NCBI GenBank assembly: GCA_963702195.1
Contig: OY969725.1
Span: 434,001 to 498,000, forward strand
Direction of reading: 5' to 3'
Source: AC-56 sp963702195
Lineage (GTDB): Bacteria; Actinomycetota; Thermoleophilia; Solirubrobacterales; 70-9
Length of the DNA: 64,000 nucleotides
Of this stretch, positions 42,719 to 52,595 are shown one piece after another (within the stretch, counting starts at the first letter, position 1; each line of letters begins with the position of its first letter). A program made the translations under genes and the position numbers. The notes under the pieces are model-generated. The model saw only the letters and a list, made by a program, of their open reading frames with translations. It was not told the DNA's origin and made no database searches.

Positions 42719-44311
42719 ATGGGGTCGTCGGAGCACATCCCGCTGACCCTCGGGACGGCCGGCCACGTCGACCACGGCAAGACCCGGCTCGTCCAGGCGC
42801 TCACCGGGGTGAACACGGACCGGCTGGCGGAGGAGAGGCGCCGAGGGCTGTCCATCGAGCTCGGGTTCGCGGAGCTCGAGCTGGGCGGCGGTCGATCGCT
42901 GAGCGTGGTGGACGTACCTGGACACGAGCGGTTCATCCGGACGATGGTGGCCGGCGCGACGGGCGTCGACATGTTCCTGCTCGTCGTGGCGGCCGACGAG
43001 GGCGTCATGTCGCAGACCCGGGAGCACCTCGCCGTCCTCGAGGCGCTTGAGGTCGAACACGGCCTGATCGCATTGACCAAGTGCGACCGGGCGGACGACG
43101 ACGCGCGCGCACTGGCCGGGGAGGAGGCGCGGGCACTCCTGTCCAGCGTCCCGCTCGTCGAGGTGAGCGCCGTGACCGGGGCGGGCGTCGACGAGCTGCG
43201 GACCGGGCTGTCGGAGATGGCCGAGCGAGTCGACGCCGAGCGGCTGGGGCGGGACACCGACGCGGCGGGATCCGCCGTGCTCCACGTGGACCGGGCCTTC
43301 ACCATGCGCGGAATCGGGACCGTGGTCACCGGGACGCTGTCGAGCGGGCCGGTGACCGCCGGCGAACGCGTGGAGATCCTTCCCGGCGGGGCCGGTGCGC
43401 GGATTCGCGGCGTGCAGGTCCACAACCGCGACACGGACCGCGCCTTCCCGGGTCAGCGAGTCGCACTGAATCTGGGCGCGGTGAAGCCGAAGGAGGTGCC
43501 CCGGGGAAGCGTCGTGGCGTCGGTCGGGGCTGACGTGGGGCCCTCGTATCGCGTCGACGTGGAGCTCCGGTTCGTGCCCACCCGGCATCTCGACGGCGAG
43601 CGCGTCCAGGTACATCACGGGACCAGGGCGGTGCCCGCGCGAATGGTGGAGCTGGGAGACGGGCTGGCGCAGCTGCGCCTGGAGTCACCGCTGGTCGCCA
43701 GGGCGGGCGACCGCTTCGTGCTCAGGAGCATCGCTCCGGTCAACACGATCGGCGGCGGTACCGTTCTCGATCCATCGCCGCGCCGCCACGGGCCTCGCTC
43801 TGGCGCGCACGATCGCCTGGAGGCGATTCGGAGGCGGGGACTGGAGTCGGTCGTGGCCGGGGAACGGCGCCAGCGAGCCGGCGCCGCCGCGGCCGAACGC
43901 GCGCGCCGCGAACGCGCCTCCGAAGAGCTTCGGCGCCGACCGCTCAGCGACCGCGAACGCCTTCTCCTCGCCATGGTGCGCGCGGGCGGCCCGGAACCGG
44001 AGTCGGCTTCCGCCCTGGCTGCGCGACTTGGCATCGAGCCGAGGGAGGCGGTGACGTCGCTCGACCGCCTCGCGGCCCGCGGCGAGGCCGTGCGCGTAGG
44101 CGCCGACCTCTACTTCGCGCGTGAGGAGCTCGAGCCGCTGCGAGGGCGGGCGCTCGACCTGGCCGCCGAGCGGGGGGAGATCACGCTGCCCGAGCTCCGC
44201 GACGCCCTCGGCACCTCGCGGAAGTACGCGCAGGCCCTGCTCGAGCATCTCGATGCGACAAAGGCCACGGTGCGGCACGGCGATCGCCACGTGCCGAGAC
44301 GGGCCCCGTAG
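42719..44311 (+). CDS. selB: Selenocysteine-specific elongation factor SelB
   Basis: 530 residues from ATG 42719, immediately after the selA TGA. Domain I has the G1 motif LGTAGHVDHGKTRLVQALTG and DVPGHERFIRTMVAGATG (G3), then TKCDRAD (G4). Domains II and III follow, and domain IV at the C-terminus consists of winged helices (LPELRDALGTSRKYAQALLE) that bind the SECIS RNA. It delivers Sec-tRNA(Sec) to UGA in fdhA. The tRNA-Sec gene lies 18 bp downstream. Confidence 0.97.
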   Translation: MGSSEHIPLTLGTAGHVDHGKTRLVQALTGVNTDRLAEERRRGLSIELGFAELELGGGRSLSVVDVPGHERFIRTMVAGATGVDMFLLVVAADEGVMSQTREHLAVLEALEVEHGLIALTKCDRADDDARALAGEEARALLSSVPLVEVSAVTGAGVDELRTGLSEMAERVDAERLGRDTDAAGSAVLHVDRAFTMRGIGTVVTGTLSSGPVTAGERVEILPGGAGARIRGVQVHNRDTDRAFPGQRVALNLGAVKPKEVPRGSVVASVGADVGPSYRVDVELRFVPTRHLDGERVQVHHGTRAVPARMVELGDGLAQLRLESPLVARAGDRFVLRSIAPVNTIGGGTVLDPSPRRHGPRSGAHDRLEAIRRRGLESVVAGERRQRAGAAAAERARRERASEELRRRPLSDRERLLLAMVRAGGPEPESASALAARLGIEPREAVTSLDRLAARGEAVRVGADLYFAREELEPLRGRALDLAAERGEITLPELRDALGTSRKYAQALLEHLDATKATVRHGDRHVPRRAP

Positions 44312-44329
44312 CGGGGTTACGCTTGCCGC

Positions 44330-44422
44330 GGGGCGGCAGGGGTCTGGTGGCCCGTCTGGCCTTCAAAGCCAGCAGGGCGGTGAAGCCCACCGCTTGGAAG
44401 GTTCGATTCCTTCGCCGCCTCG
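44330..44422 (+). tRNA. selC: tRNA-Sec (anticodon TCA)
   Basis: 93 nt. The acceptor stem has 8 pairs (44330-44337 with 44414-44421, one G-U), the extended stem typical of bacterial tRNA-Sec, with discriminator G at 44422. The anticodon stem-loop is CTGGC-CTTCAAA-GCCAG, giving UCA to read UGA. A long variable arm follows, and the T-arm is GAAGG-TTCGATT-CCTTC. CCA is not encoded. It is 18 bp from selB, so the whole sel set is linked. Confidence 0.96.
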
Positions 44423-44597
44423 CTGGGCCAAAATCCCCCTGTTTAAGGGCAATCTCGGTTACGTGGCTGAGCTCCGATCGGGGTCATTGGGACTGGGGGC
44501 GACGGCCGCCCACCCCTGAAGACCCTGGCGGCTAGCATGATCGCCCGACGGTTCCTCCAGCCCCGGGCCGGGCCGCACATCGAGAGAATCGAACTGG

Positions 44598-45497
44598 ATG
44601 AATCCGGCATCCGACGCAATCACATGGCTTCCGAGTGTTTCCGGGGGACCGGGACGGTTTCCGCAGGTGGATCGGTTTCGGACCGGTGACGTTGAGTTTC
44701 GCTGCTCCTTCGAGCACGGCTCCGAGCCGGATCGCTTCTACATTCGCAAAGGTCGGGGTCTGGTCGAGAGCTTCCTCGAGGTGCTCGATCGGTTCCCGGA
44801 CGCCAACGTGGTCGAGCTCGGGATCATGGAGGGCGGAAGCACCGCGCTCGCCGCGCTTGTAGCCAAGCCCCGAAAGCTGGTCGCGTTCGAGCTCCGGCCG
44901 GATCGCGTGACGGCCCTCGACGCGCTCATCGAACGCCGCGGGCTCGCCCGCCGCGTTCGTCCGTATTACGGCGTCGACCAGTCCGATCGAAAACGCCTGC
45001 GAGCGATCGTCGCGGAGGAATTTGGTGACGAGCAGGTCGACCTGGTCGTGGACGATGCCTCCCATCGCCTCGAGCCAACGCGGGCGTCCTTCGAGACGCT
45101 GTTTCCGCGCCTGCGCGAGGGCGGGATGTACCTGATCGAGGACTGGAGGTGGCAGATCAGCAAGGCCAACGCCGTCGCGGAGAAGCTTCGTGATCCCGAC
45201 CCAGAGTTCAAGGCACGATTCCAGCGCAGGCTCCGGCGCCGGCTGCGCCGGGCGGCCAGTGAGGGTGCGGAGGGCGCCGCGAAGGTGCGGGAGGCGCCCC
45301 TACCACAGCTCGTCGTCGAGCTCATCCTCGCCAAGGCTGAGTCGGAGGAGTACGTGTCCGAGGTGACGATCGGCCCCTGGTGGGTGGCGGTGCGGCGGGG
45401 CGGCGGCGACCTGGACACCGAGGCGTTCCGCCTCGCCGAGCTCTACACGGACCGCATGGGCCTGCTCCCAGGTCGCTGTTCATCGCGGCCGGCATGA
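44598..45497 (+). CDS. Class I SAM-dependent methyltransferase-like protein
   Basis: 299 residues from ATG 44598. The SAM-binding motif I is VVELGIMEGGSTALAALVA followed by FELRPDRVTALD, and VDLVVDDASHRLEPTRASFE is the motif IV region (DDAS). The pattern resembles cephalosporin-hydroxylase/CmcI-like methyltransferases. The C-terminus TDRMGLLPGRCSSRPA runs into sequence of an unrelated integrase fragment in another frame, so the native end has probably been replaced by recombination. Substrate unknown. Confidence 0.8.
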   Translation: MNPASDAITWLPSVSGGPGRFPQVDRFRTGDVEFRCSFEHGSEPDRFYIRKGRGLVESFLEVLDRFPDANVVELGIMEGGSTALAALVAKPRKLVAFELRPDRVTALDALIERRGLARRVRPYYGVDQSDRKRLRAIVAEEFGDEQVDLVVDDASHRLEPTRASFETLFPRLREGGMYLIEDWRWQISKANAVAEKLRDPDPEFKARFQRRLRRRLRRAASEGAEGAAKVREAPLPQLVVELILAKAESEEYVSEVTIGPWWVAVRRGGGDLDTEAFRLAELYTDRMGLLPGRCSSRPA

Positions 45498-45644
45498 ACG
45501 CCAAGACCGTGAGCGCGCTGTTGGGGCACTCGTCGATCTCGATCACATTCGATCGCCATGGCCACTTGTTTCCTGGTGCTGAGCACGAGGCCCGAGGGCT
45601 ACTCGATACCTACCTGCCGACCCGTCACTCGGAAAGCGGCGCCA
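45470..45644 (+). pseudogene. C-terminal remnant of a tyrosine recombinase
   Basis: In the frame passing 45470 the DNA encodes SLFIAAGMNAKTVSALLGHS then SISITFDRHGHLFPGAEHEA, which is the last 60 residues of a phage-type integrase. The GHSSISIT block is intact, but the catalytic Tyr (usually DRYGHL) is His here. No N-terminal or central domains are present; the fragment starts exactly where the methyltransferase ends. It is a dead relic of an integrated element about 1 kb from tRNA-Sec. Confidence 0.72.
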
Positions 45645-46098
45645 CCTCATCGCCCACCGAGATCTCGCCGTCGGTCAGGATCGATGCCCGAAGCCCGCCT
45701 CGGTGGACGAGGCCGCGCAGCACGCCCGGCTGCGTCATGCCCTGGAGGTGGTTGCAGGGCTCGCAGAGCTCGATCCCCTCGCACTCGACGTCACCCACCC
45801 GAAACCGCCTGCCTTCGAGCTGGTTGAGGTCGATCCCTCGCGTCGCGACGTTTCGCCGCGACTCCGCCGGCGTGAGGTCGATTCCGTGCTCGGCGGCCAG
45901 CGCTTCCAGCACCTCGGCGGCGATCAGTGTCAGCTCGTGATCCCGCTCGGGTTGTGTGCCCTCGCCACGGTAGAAGTTCCGGTCGCCCTCGAGCCCTCGG
46001 CCCGCAGCCGCGCGGACCGTGTCCACTGGCTCTGGCAGCACCTCGTGCTCGGGCGAGATATTGATTTCGACTACCCGTCCGGTCGCCGGCGACGGCAT
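45625..46098 (-). CDS. MOSC-domain protein
   Basis: 157 residues from ATG 46098. The MOSC (molybdenum cofactor sulfurase C-terminal) fold is supported by RGLEGDRNFYRG, LTPAESRRNVATRGIDLNQL and the cysteine-containing motif ELCEPCNHLQG. MOSC proteins bind molybdenum cofactor or carry sulfur to it. It is close to the MoCo/Fdh island but separated from it by the methyltransferase and integrase relic. The ATG is in good context. Confidence 0.88.
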   Translation of the reverse strand: MPSPATGRVVEINISPEHEVLPEPVDTVRAAAGRGLEGDRNFYRGEGTQPERDHELTLIAAEVLEALAAEHGIDLTPAESRRNVATRGIDLNQLEGRRFRVGDVECEGIELCEPCNHLQGMTQPGVLRGLVHRGGLRASILTDGEISVGDEVAPLSE

Positions 46099-46132
46099 GC
46101 CGCCAGGTTAACGGCGACCTCCGGCTCCGCGT

Positions 46133-46768
46133 CTAGCAGCGCGGGCCGGTCGGGTAGTCGGGCGCGCTCTTCGCCTTGCTGACGACGTCCGCGCCGACCT
46201 CGTTCAGGAAGCGGGCCATCTCGCGACCGGAGTGGGTCTTCATGCCCTCGCTGTAGCAGCGGGCGGCGCGGGGCTCGCCGCGCTTGTTGGCCCAGCCCAT
46301 CTCGATCCCTGTCCCGCTCGGGAGCGCCTTGGCGATCGTGTCGCCGGGCCCGACCTTCGTACCGGCCGGGGCGAGCTTCTTGAGTGTCTCGGCGACGTAG
46401 ACGATGTCGCCCTTGTGGTCGCCCCGCAGCAGCTTGTACCAGATGAAGTGGCCGCCCGGCCAGCCGGAGTGGCTGTCGGAGCCGATGATCTTCGCCTTGC
46501 CGATCGCGCGGACCGGGTAGCGGTGGTTGGGCATGTAGTCGACGCCCATGTCGATGCGCCCGGCGTACCAGGACTGGTGCTTGAACGGATTCACGTACTT
46601 ACCCCCGCTCCCGCCGCCGCAGCTCGAGCCCGTGGTGCTCGTCCCGCCGGAGCCGCCGCCGCCGCAGGTTCCTGCGGTGGAACCCGCGGGCGCGAGGGCT
46701 GCACCGATTGCGATCGCGGTCACGGCCGCCGCCGCGGCGATCCCTGCCTTCGTGCGCATTGAAGTCAA
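46133..46768 (-). CDS. Secreted M23-like (peptidoglycan hydrolase fold) protein under a c-di-AMP riboswitch
   Basis: 211 residues from TTG 46768; an AAGGAG at 46775-46780 is 6 nt upstream, which decides for this TTG over ATG 46759. A signal peptide (KAGIAAAAAVTAIAIGAALA) precedes a Gly/Ser-rich cysteine-containing linker. The rest (WYAGRIDMGVDYMPNHRYP, IVYVAETLKKLAPAGTKV, GTGIEMGW) matches the M23 LytM fold, but the zinc ligands HxxxD and HxH are replaced (RIDMGVDY, IEMGWA). It is likely a non-catalytic cell-wall binder. Regulation by c-di-AMP is shown by the leader. Confidence 0.82.
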   Translation of the reverse strand: MTSMRTKAGIAAAAAVTAIAIGAALAPAGSTAGTCGGGGSGGTSTTGSSCGGGSGGKYVNPFKHQSWYAGRIDMGVDYMPNHRYPVRAIGKAKIIGSDSHSGWPGGHFIWYKLLRGDHKGDIVYVAETLKKLAPAGTKVGPGDTIAKALPSGTGIEMGWANKRGEPRAARCYSEGMKTHSGREMARFLNEVGADVVSKAKSAPDYPTGPRC

Positions 46769-46780
46769 GCCAGTCTCCTT

Positions 46781-46915
46781 CGTCGGCCGACGGGGTTAGC
46801 TGTCGGGCTGGCGCTGAAGAAGCAGCGCTCCCACGGAGGGGTTCGCCCCTAACTGTCTGGTTCCCCCGCTCCCGGCGCGTGGCGCCGGGATTAGGCGTTA
46901 CCGGTCTGAAGCTGG
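46781..46915 (-). ncRNA. Cyclic di-AMP riboswitch (ydaO/yuaA motif)
   Basis: Read on the minus strand, the leader has the conserved ydaO features: CGCCTAATCCCGGCG pairing with CGCCGGGAGCGGGGGAACCA, then TTAGGGGCGAACCCC and GACAGCTAACCCCGTCGGC. These match the consensus of the c-di-AMP aptamer. The 3' end touches the AAGGAG ribosome site, so control of translation or an adjacent terminator is plausible. In actinobacteria this riboswitch usually controls cell-wall hydrolase or Rpf-type genes, in line with the secreted M23-like gene. Confidence 0.92.
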
Positions 46916-46980
46916 CGGCAGTCTAGAGCATGTTGTGGACGTTCGCTAACACAACCCTCATAAATTGCCGCGGGCGGCGG

Positions 46981-47760
46981 CTACTGCAGGCGGCGGTACT
47001 TGCGCACGCACAGCGGCACGAATACGAGCAGGATGCCGGTCACCCAGGCGATCACCTGCCAGAGCGGCCCCCAGACGTCGCCGCCGATCGCGAGCGCCCG
47101 GGCGGCGTCCGCCGTGGCGGTGACCGGGCTCACGTTGGCGATCGCCTGAAGCCAATCGGGCATCGTGTCCACCGGGACGAAGATCGAGCTGGCGAAGACC
47201 AGTGGGAAGATCGCGACGAAGCCGGCGGACTGGGCAGCCTCCGGGCCCTTCGCGACCAGGCCGACGTAGACGAAGATCCAGCTGAGCGCGTACCCGAACG
47301 CGGCGACGACCAGGATCGACGCGACCGCCTCGAATGGTCCCTCCCCGAAGCGAAAGCCGATCGCGTAGCCGACGATGGTCATCAGCACGATCACGAAGAT
47401 GGTCCGGACGAGGTCGGCGAGCGTCCGTCCCGCGAGCACGGCGGAGCGCGCCATCGGCATCGAGCGGAACCGATCGATCACCCCGCGCTTCATGTCCTCG
47501 GACAGCCCGATTGCCGTCTGCGTGGCACGGAACGCAGTCGACTGGACGAAGATGCCGGGTAGGAGGAAGTCCTTGTAGCTGACCCCCTCCGGCAGCGATC
47601 CGCTGATGGCCCCGCCGAAGACGTACGAGAACAGCAGCACGAACATGATCGGCTGCACGGTCGAGAACAGCAGCAGCTGCGGCTGCCGAATGAAGTGGCG
47701 CATGTTGCGAACGGACACCACGTAGCCGTCGCGAAGCGTCCAGGCGAGCTGCGCGACCAT
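46981..47760 (-). CDS. ABC-2-type transporter permease (DrrB-like)
   Basis: 259 residues from ATG 47760. About six hydrophobic segments; the N-terminal RNMRHFIRQPQLLLFSTVQP, central DMKRGVIDRFRSMPMARSAV and C-terminal VDTMPDWLQAIANVSPVTA are standard for daunorubicin-type permeases. It partners the ATPase gene upstream, sharing one base of TGATG. The pair should export a lipophilic compound. A truncated relative lies at 21231. Confidence 0.93.
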   Translation of the reverse strand: MVAQLAWTLRDGYVVSVRNMRHFIRQPQLLLFSTVQPIMFVLLFSYVFGGAISGSLPEGVSYKDFLLPGIFVQSTAFRATQTAIGLSEDMKRGVIDRFRSMPMARSAVLAGRTLADLVRTIFVIVLMTIVGYAIGFRFGEGPFEAVASILVVAAFGYALSWIFVYVGLVAKGPEAAQSAGFVAIFPLVFASSIFVPVDTMPDWLQAIANVSPVTATADAARALAIGGDVWGPLWQVIAWVTGILLVFVPLCVRKYRRLQ

Positions 47761-48776
47761 CAGCCAGGTGCCTCCGCGGCCTCGGGCTCGGCCGTCGGAA
47801 ACTCGTCGGTCTCCGGGCCGGCGCCGTCGGTGGTGGCCGGCGCGCCGGTGAGCGTGAGGAAGACGTCGTCGAGGGTTGGCCGACGCAGCCCGAGGTCCGA
47901 TACCGGGATCGCCGCCTCCCGAAGGGCGTGCGCGGATCTCTCGATCATTGAGATTCCGTCCTCCGGCGCCGGCAGCGTGAGCTCCCGCTCCAGCTCGGAG
48001 GGCTCGGGCGTCCCGCACCCCAGCCGGGTGAGCGCCTCGATCGCGCGCTCGCGATCCCACGAGTTCGCGAGCCGCACGAAGATCATCTGGCCGCCGACGG
48101 AGTCCTTCAGCTCATCGCCGGTTCCCTCGGCGATGACGCGGCCGTGGTCGATCACCGCGATGCGGTCGGTCAGCTGATCCGCCTCCTCCAGGTACTGCGT
48201 GGTCAGGAGCAGGGTCGTGCCCTCCCGGACGAGCTCCCGGGTTATGTCCCAGATCTGGTTACGGCTTCGCGGGTCGAGTCCGGTGGTCGGCTCGTCGAGG
48301 AACAGGATGCGCGGCCGGGTGAGCAGGCTGGACGCGAGGTCCAGCCGGCGCCTCATGCCGCCCGAGTAGGTCCGCGCCAGCCGGTCGCCGGCGTCCGCGA
48401 GGTCGAATCGCTCGAGCAGGTCGTCGGCGCGCTTGCTCGCCTCCCCGCGATCCAGCCGGAAGAGCTGGCCGAACATGCGCAGGTTCTCGCGGCCGGTCAG
48501 GAGCTCGTCGATCGCCGCGAACTGCCCGGTCAGCGCGATGAGCTCGCGGACCTCGCCGGCGTGGCCAACCACGTCGCGACCGAAGACCGACGCGCTGCCC
48601 TCGTCCGGCCGAAGCAGGGTCGCCAGCACTCGGACCATCGTCGTCTTCCCGGCGCCGTTCGGGCCGAGGAGGCCTAGCACCGTGCCCTCCTCGACCGCGA
48701 GGTCCACGCCGTCGAGGGCTACGGTGGAGCCGAACCGCTTGACTATCCCTTCGGCATGGAGCGCACGCTCGGCCAT
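47760..48776 (-). CDS. ABC transporter ATP-binding protein (DrrA-like)
   Basis: 338 residues from ATG 48776. Walker A is GPNGAGKTTMVRVLA, the signature motif is YSGGMRRRLDLASSL, Walker B is ILFLDEPTTGLDPRSRNQI. The C-terminal extension has RPTLDDVFLTLTG, the DrrA family end motif. It drives the adjacent permease. About 35 bp separates its start from the lon stop, so it follows lon on the same strand and may share its transcript. Confidence 0.96.
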   Translation of the reverse strand: MAERALHAEGIVKRFGSTVALDGVDLAVEEGTVLGLLGPNGAGKTTMVRVLATLLRPDEGSASVFGRDVVGHAGEVRELIALTGQFAAIDELLTGRENLRMFGQLFRLDRGEASKRADDLLERFDLADAGDRLARTYSGGMRRRLDLASSLLTRPRILFLDEPTTGLDPRSRNQIWDITRELVREGTTLLLTTQYLEEADQLTDRIAVIDHGRVIAEGTGDELKDSVGGQMIFVRLANSWDRERAIEALTRLGCGTPEPSELERELTLPAPEDGISMIERSAHALREAAIPVSDLGLRRPTLDDVFLTLTGAPATTDGAGPETDEFPTAEPEAAEAPG

Positions 48777-48811
48777 GCCCCTAGTTCAGCACGTGAGTGC
48801 CCCACCCGGTT

Positions 48812-51100
<2,289 letters not shown>

Positions 51101-51131
51101 GTCTGGCTCCTCTTCTAAGCTCGTGAACGAG

Positions 51132-51158
51132 TATAGCCAGCAATGATTATGGGCTATA
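51132..51158 (+). promoter_or_regulatory. Palindrome between lon and marR, likely operator
   Basis: TATAGCC at 51132-51138 and GGCTATA at 51152-51158 form a perfect 7-bp inverted repeat with a 13-nt spacer (centre spacing of about two helical turns), in the 70-bp gap between divergent lon and marR starts. MarR regulators commonly bind such sites in divergent regions. It is not the HspR HAIR sequence found before heat-shock lon genes elsewhere. Confidence 0.6.
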
Positions 51159-51170
51159 ACTATCTGTGAC

Positions 51171-51692
51171 GTGAATCCGGTTTCGGCCACATCCACCCCG
51201 TCAGCGCACGACATCGGCGACGCGACGCTCGGATCCGGATCCGGCCTCCTCGTCCTGCGACTGGCGCGTGCCGCGGCGTGGCGCCTCGGCCGCAGCCTCG
51301 CCGAGAGCGGACTGCGCTGGACGGAGTTCGCGGTCCTCCATCACCTCGAGGCGCAGGGCCCGGCGTCGCAGCGCGATCTGGCGCTGGCGCTTCGCATCCA
51401 GCCCTCCAACATCGTCGGCCTGCTCGACGAGCTCGAGCGGCGGCGCCTGCTGACGCGCACGCCCGATCCGAGGGACCGGCGCCGTCACCGGGTGCAGTTG
51501 ACGGCCCGTGGCCTGCGGGCCGTGACCCTCGCGCGCGAGGCCACGCAGCGCGCGGAGGCCGATTTGCTCGCGCCGCTCAGCCCGGCCGAGCGGCGGGAGT
51601 TCCACGACCTGCTGGTCCGGCTCACCGCCCACACCTGCGACCGCGGTGGCTTCGGCGGCTCGGGCTGCGGAGCGGCCTACTCGGAGCGGTAG
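51171..51692 (+). CDS. MarR-family transcriptional regulator
   Basis: 173 residues from GTG 51171. The winged helix-turn-helix is SQRDLALALRIQPSNIVGLL then DELERRRLLTR, and the wing is PDPRDRRRHRVQLTARG, the MarR signature. It is divergent from lon and probably binds the palindrome at 51132-51158. The 3' end overlaps the yceI gene by 16 bp convergently. Ligand unknown. Confidence 0.92.
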   Translation: MNPVSATSTPSAHDIGDATLGSGSGLLVLRLARAAAWRLGRSLAESGLRWTEFAVLHHLEAQGPASQRDLALALRIQPSNIVGLLDELERRRLLTRTPDPRDRRRHRVQLTARGLRAVTLAREATQRAEADLLAPLSPAERREFHDLLVRLTAHTCDRGGFGGSGCGAAYSER

Positions 51693-52270
51693 TACGAGAT
51701 CGCGCCGGTCTTCGAGAGGTCGCCCTCGTGGATCGCCTCGGCGTCGAGCACCAGCTCGATCTGATCGCTGACGACACGGCCGCCGCCCGGCAGCTCGTCT
51801 TGCCACGAGACGCCGAAGTCGTGACGGTTCACCCTGCCGCGCCCCTGGAACCCGATTCGCCGAAGCGTGCCTCGGTTCTCGTCGCCGACCCAGAAGGGCG
51901 TCTCCCATCCGCCCAGATAGGAGATGTCCATGGGCACCGTCCGCGTTACGCCGCGAATCGTGATGTCCGCCTCCGCCTTGAACTCGGTGTCGCCGGTGCG
52001 CTCGATGAACCTGCCGTTGAAGCTGATCACCGGATGGGTCTCGACGTCGAAGAAGTCCGCGCTACGAAGGTGAGCGTCGCGGTCCGCCTCGCCGGTCCAG
52101 AGCTTCGCGGCGTCGATCTCCCCCTCGAACGTGGATTCCAGGCAGCTGTCCCAGTCGAACTCGAGCCGCCCGTGGACGTCCTTGAACAGGCCGCGCACCC
52201 ACGTGACCATCATGTGCATGGCGCGGAACTCGACCTCCGTGTGGCCGGGCTCCAGGATCCAGGTGGTCAT
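51677..52270 (-). CDS. YceI-family protein
   Basis: 197 residues from ATG 52270. It starts MTTWILEPGHTEVEFRAMHM, the standard YceI opening, and has ITIRGVTRTVPMDISYLGG with NRHDFGVSW near the C-terminus. YceI forms a lipocalin-like barrel that binds isoprenoids or amphiphiles. There is no signal peptide, so the protein is cytoplasmic, as in many actinobacterial copies. The UBP zinc-finger gene is 4 bp upstream on the same strand. Confidence 0.95.
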   Translation of the reverse strand: MTTWILEPGHTEVEFRAMHMMVTWVRGLFKDVHGRLEFDWDSCLESTFEGEIDAAKLWTGEADRDAHLRSADFFDVETHPVISFNGRFIERTGDTEFKAEADITIRGVTRTVPMDISYLGGWETPFWVGDENRGTLRRIGFQGRGRVNRHDFGVSWQDELPGGGRVVSDQIELVLDAEAIHEGDLSKTGAISYYRSE

Positions 52271-52274
52271 CCGG

Positions 52275-52547
52275 CTATGAAGGCTCGACCACGAAGGCGA
52301 CCTCGTCCACGTAGCACCACGACCAGTCCTCGCCGGGCTCCAGCGAGCTGACGATGGGGTGGCTCTCCGCCGCCGCGTGCTTCGAGGCGTGCTTGTTGGG
52401 GGAGGAGTCGCAACAGCCCACCTTGCCGCAGGTTCGGCAGGCTCGCAGGTGCATCCAGCGGCCCCCGATACGCAGGCACTCCTCGCAACCGGCGAACTCC
52501 TCGGGCGGGTCGACCTCGATCTGGTCGAGGTGGGTGCAGGTGGGCAT
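52275..52547 (-). CDS. UBP-type zinc finger protein
   Basis: 90 residues from ATG 52547. Zinc ligands are seen in MPTCTHL, GCEECLRIG, LRACRTCGKVGCCDSSPNKH and ASKHAAAESHPI, the ZnF-UBP pattern (CxH ... CxxC ... CxxC ... H ... H). It probably binds a C-terminal peptide such as an Arg/Lys-Gly tail or acts as a scaffold; bacterial functions are unclear. It precedes yceI by 4 bp. Confidence 0.93.
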   Translation of the reverse strand: MPTCTHLDQIEVDPPEEFAGCEECLRIGGRWMHLRACRTCGKVGCCDSSPNKHASKHAAAESHPIVSSLEPGEDWSWCYVDEVAFVVEPS

Positions 52548-52595
52548 GTACTCAGTGTGGCAGGGGCGTCAAGGGACTCCCTAGGCTTGTGGGCG

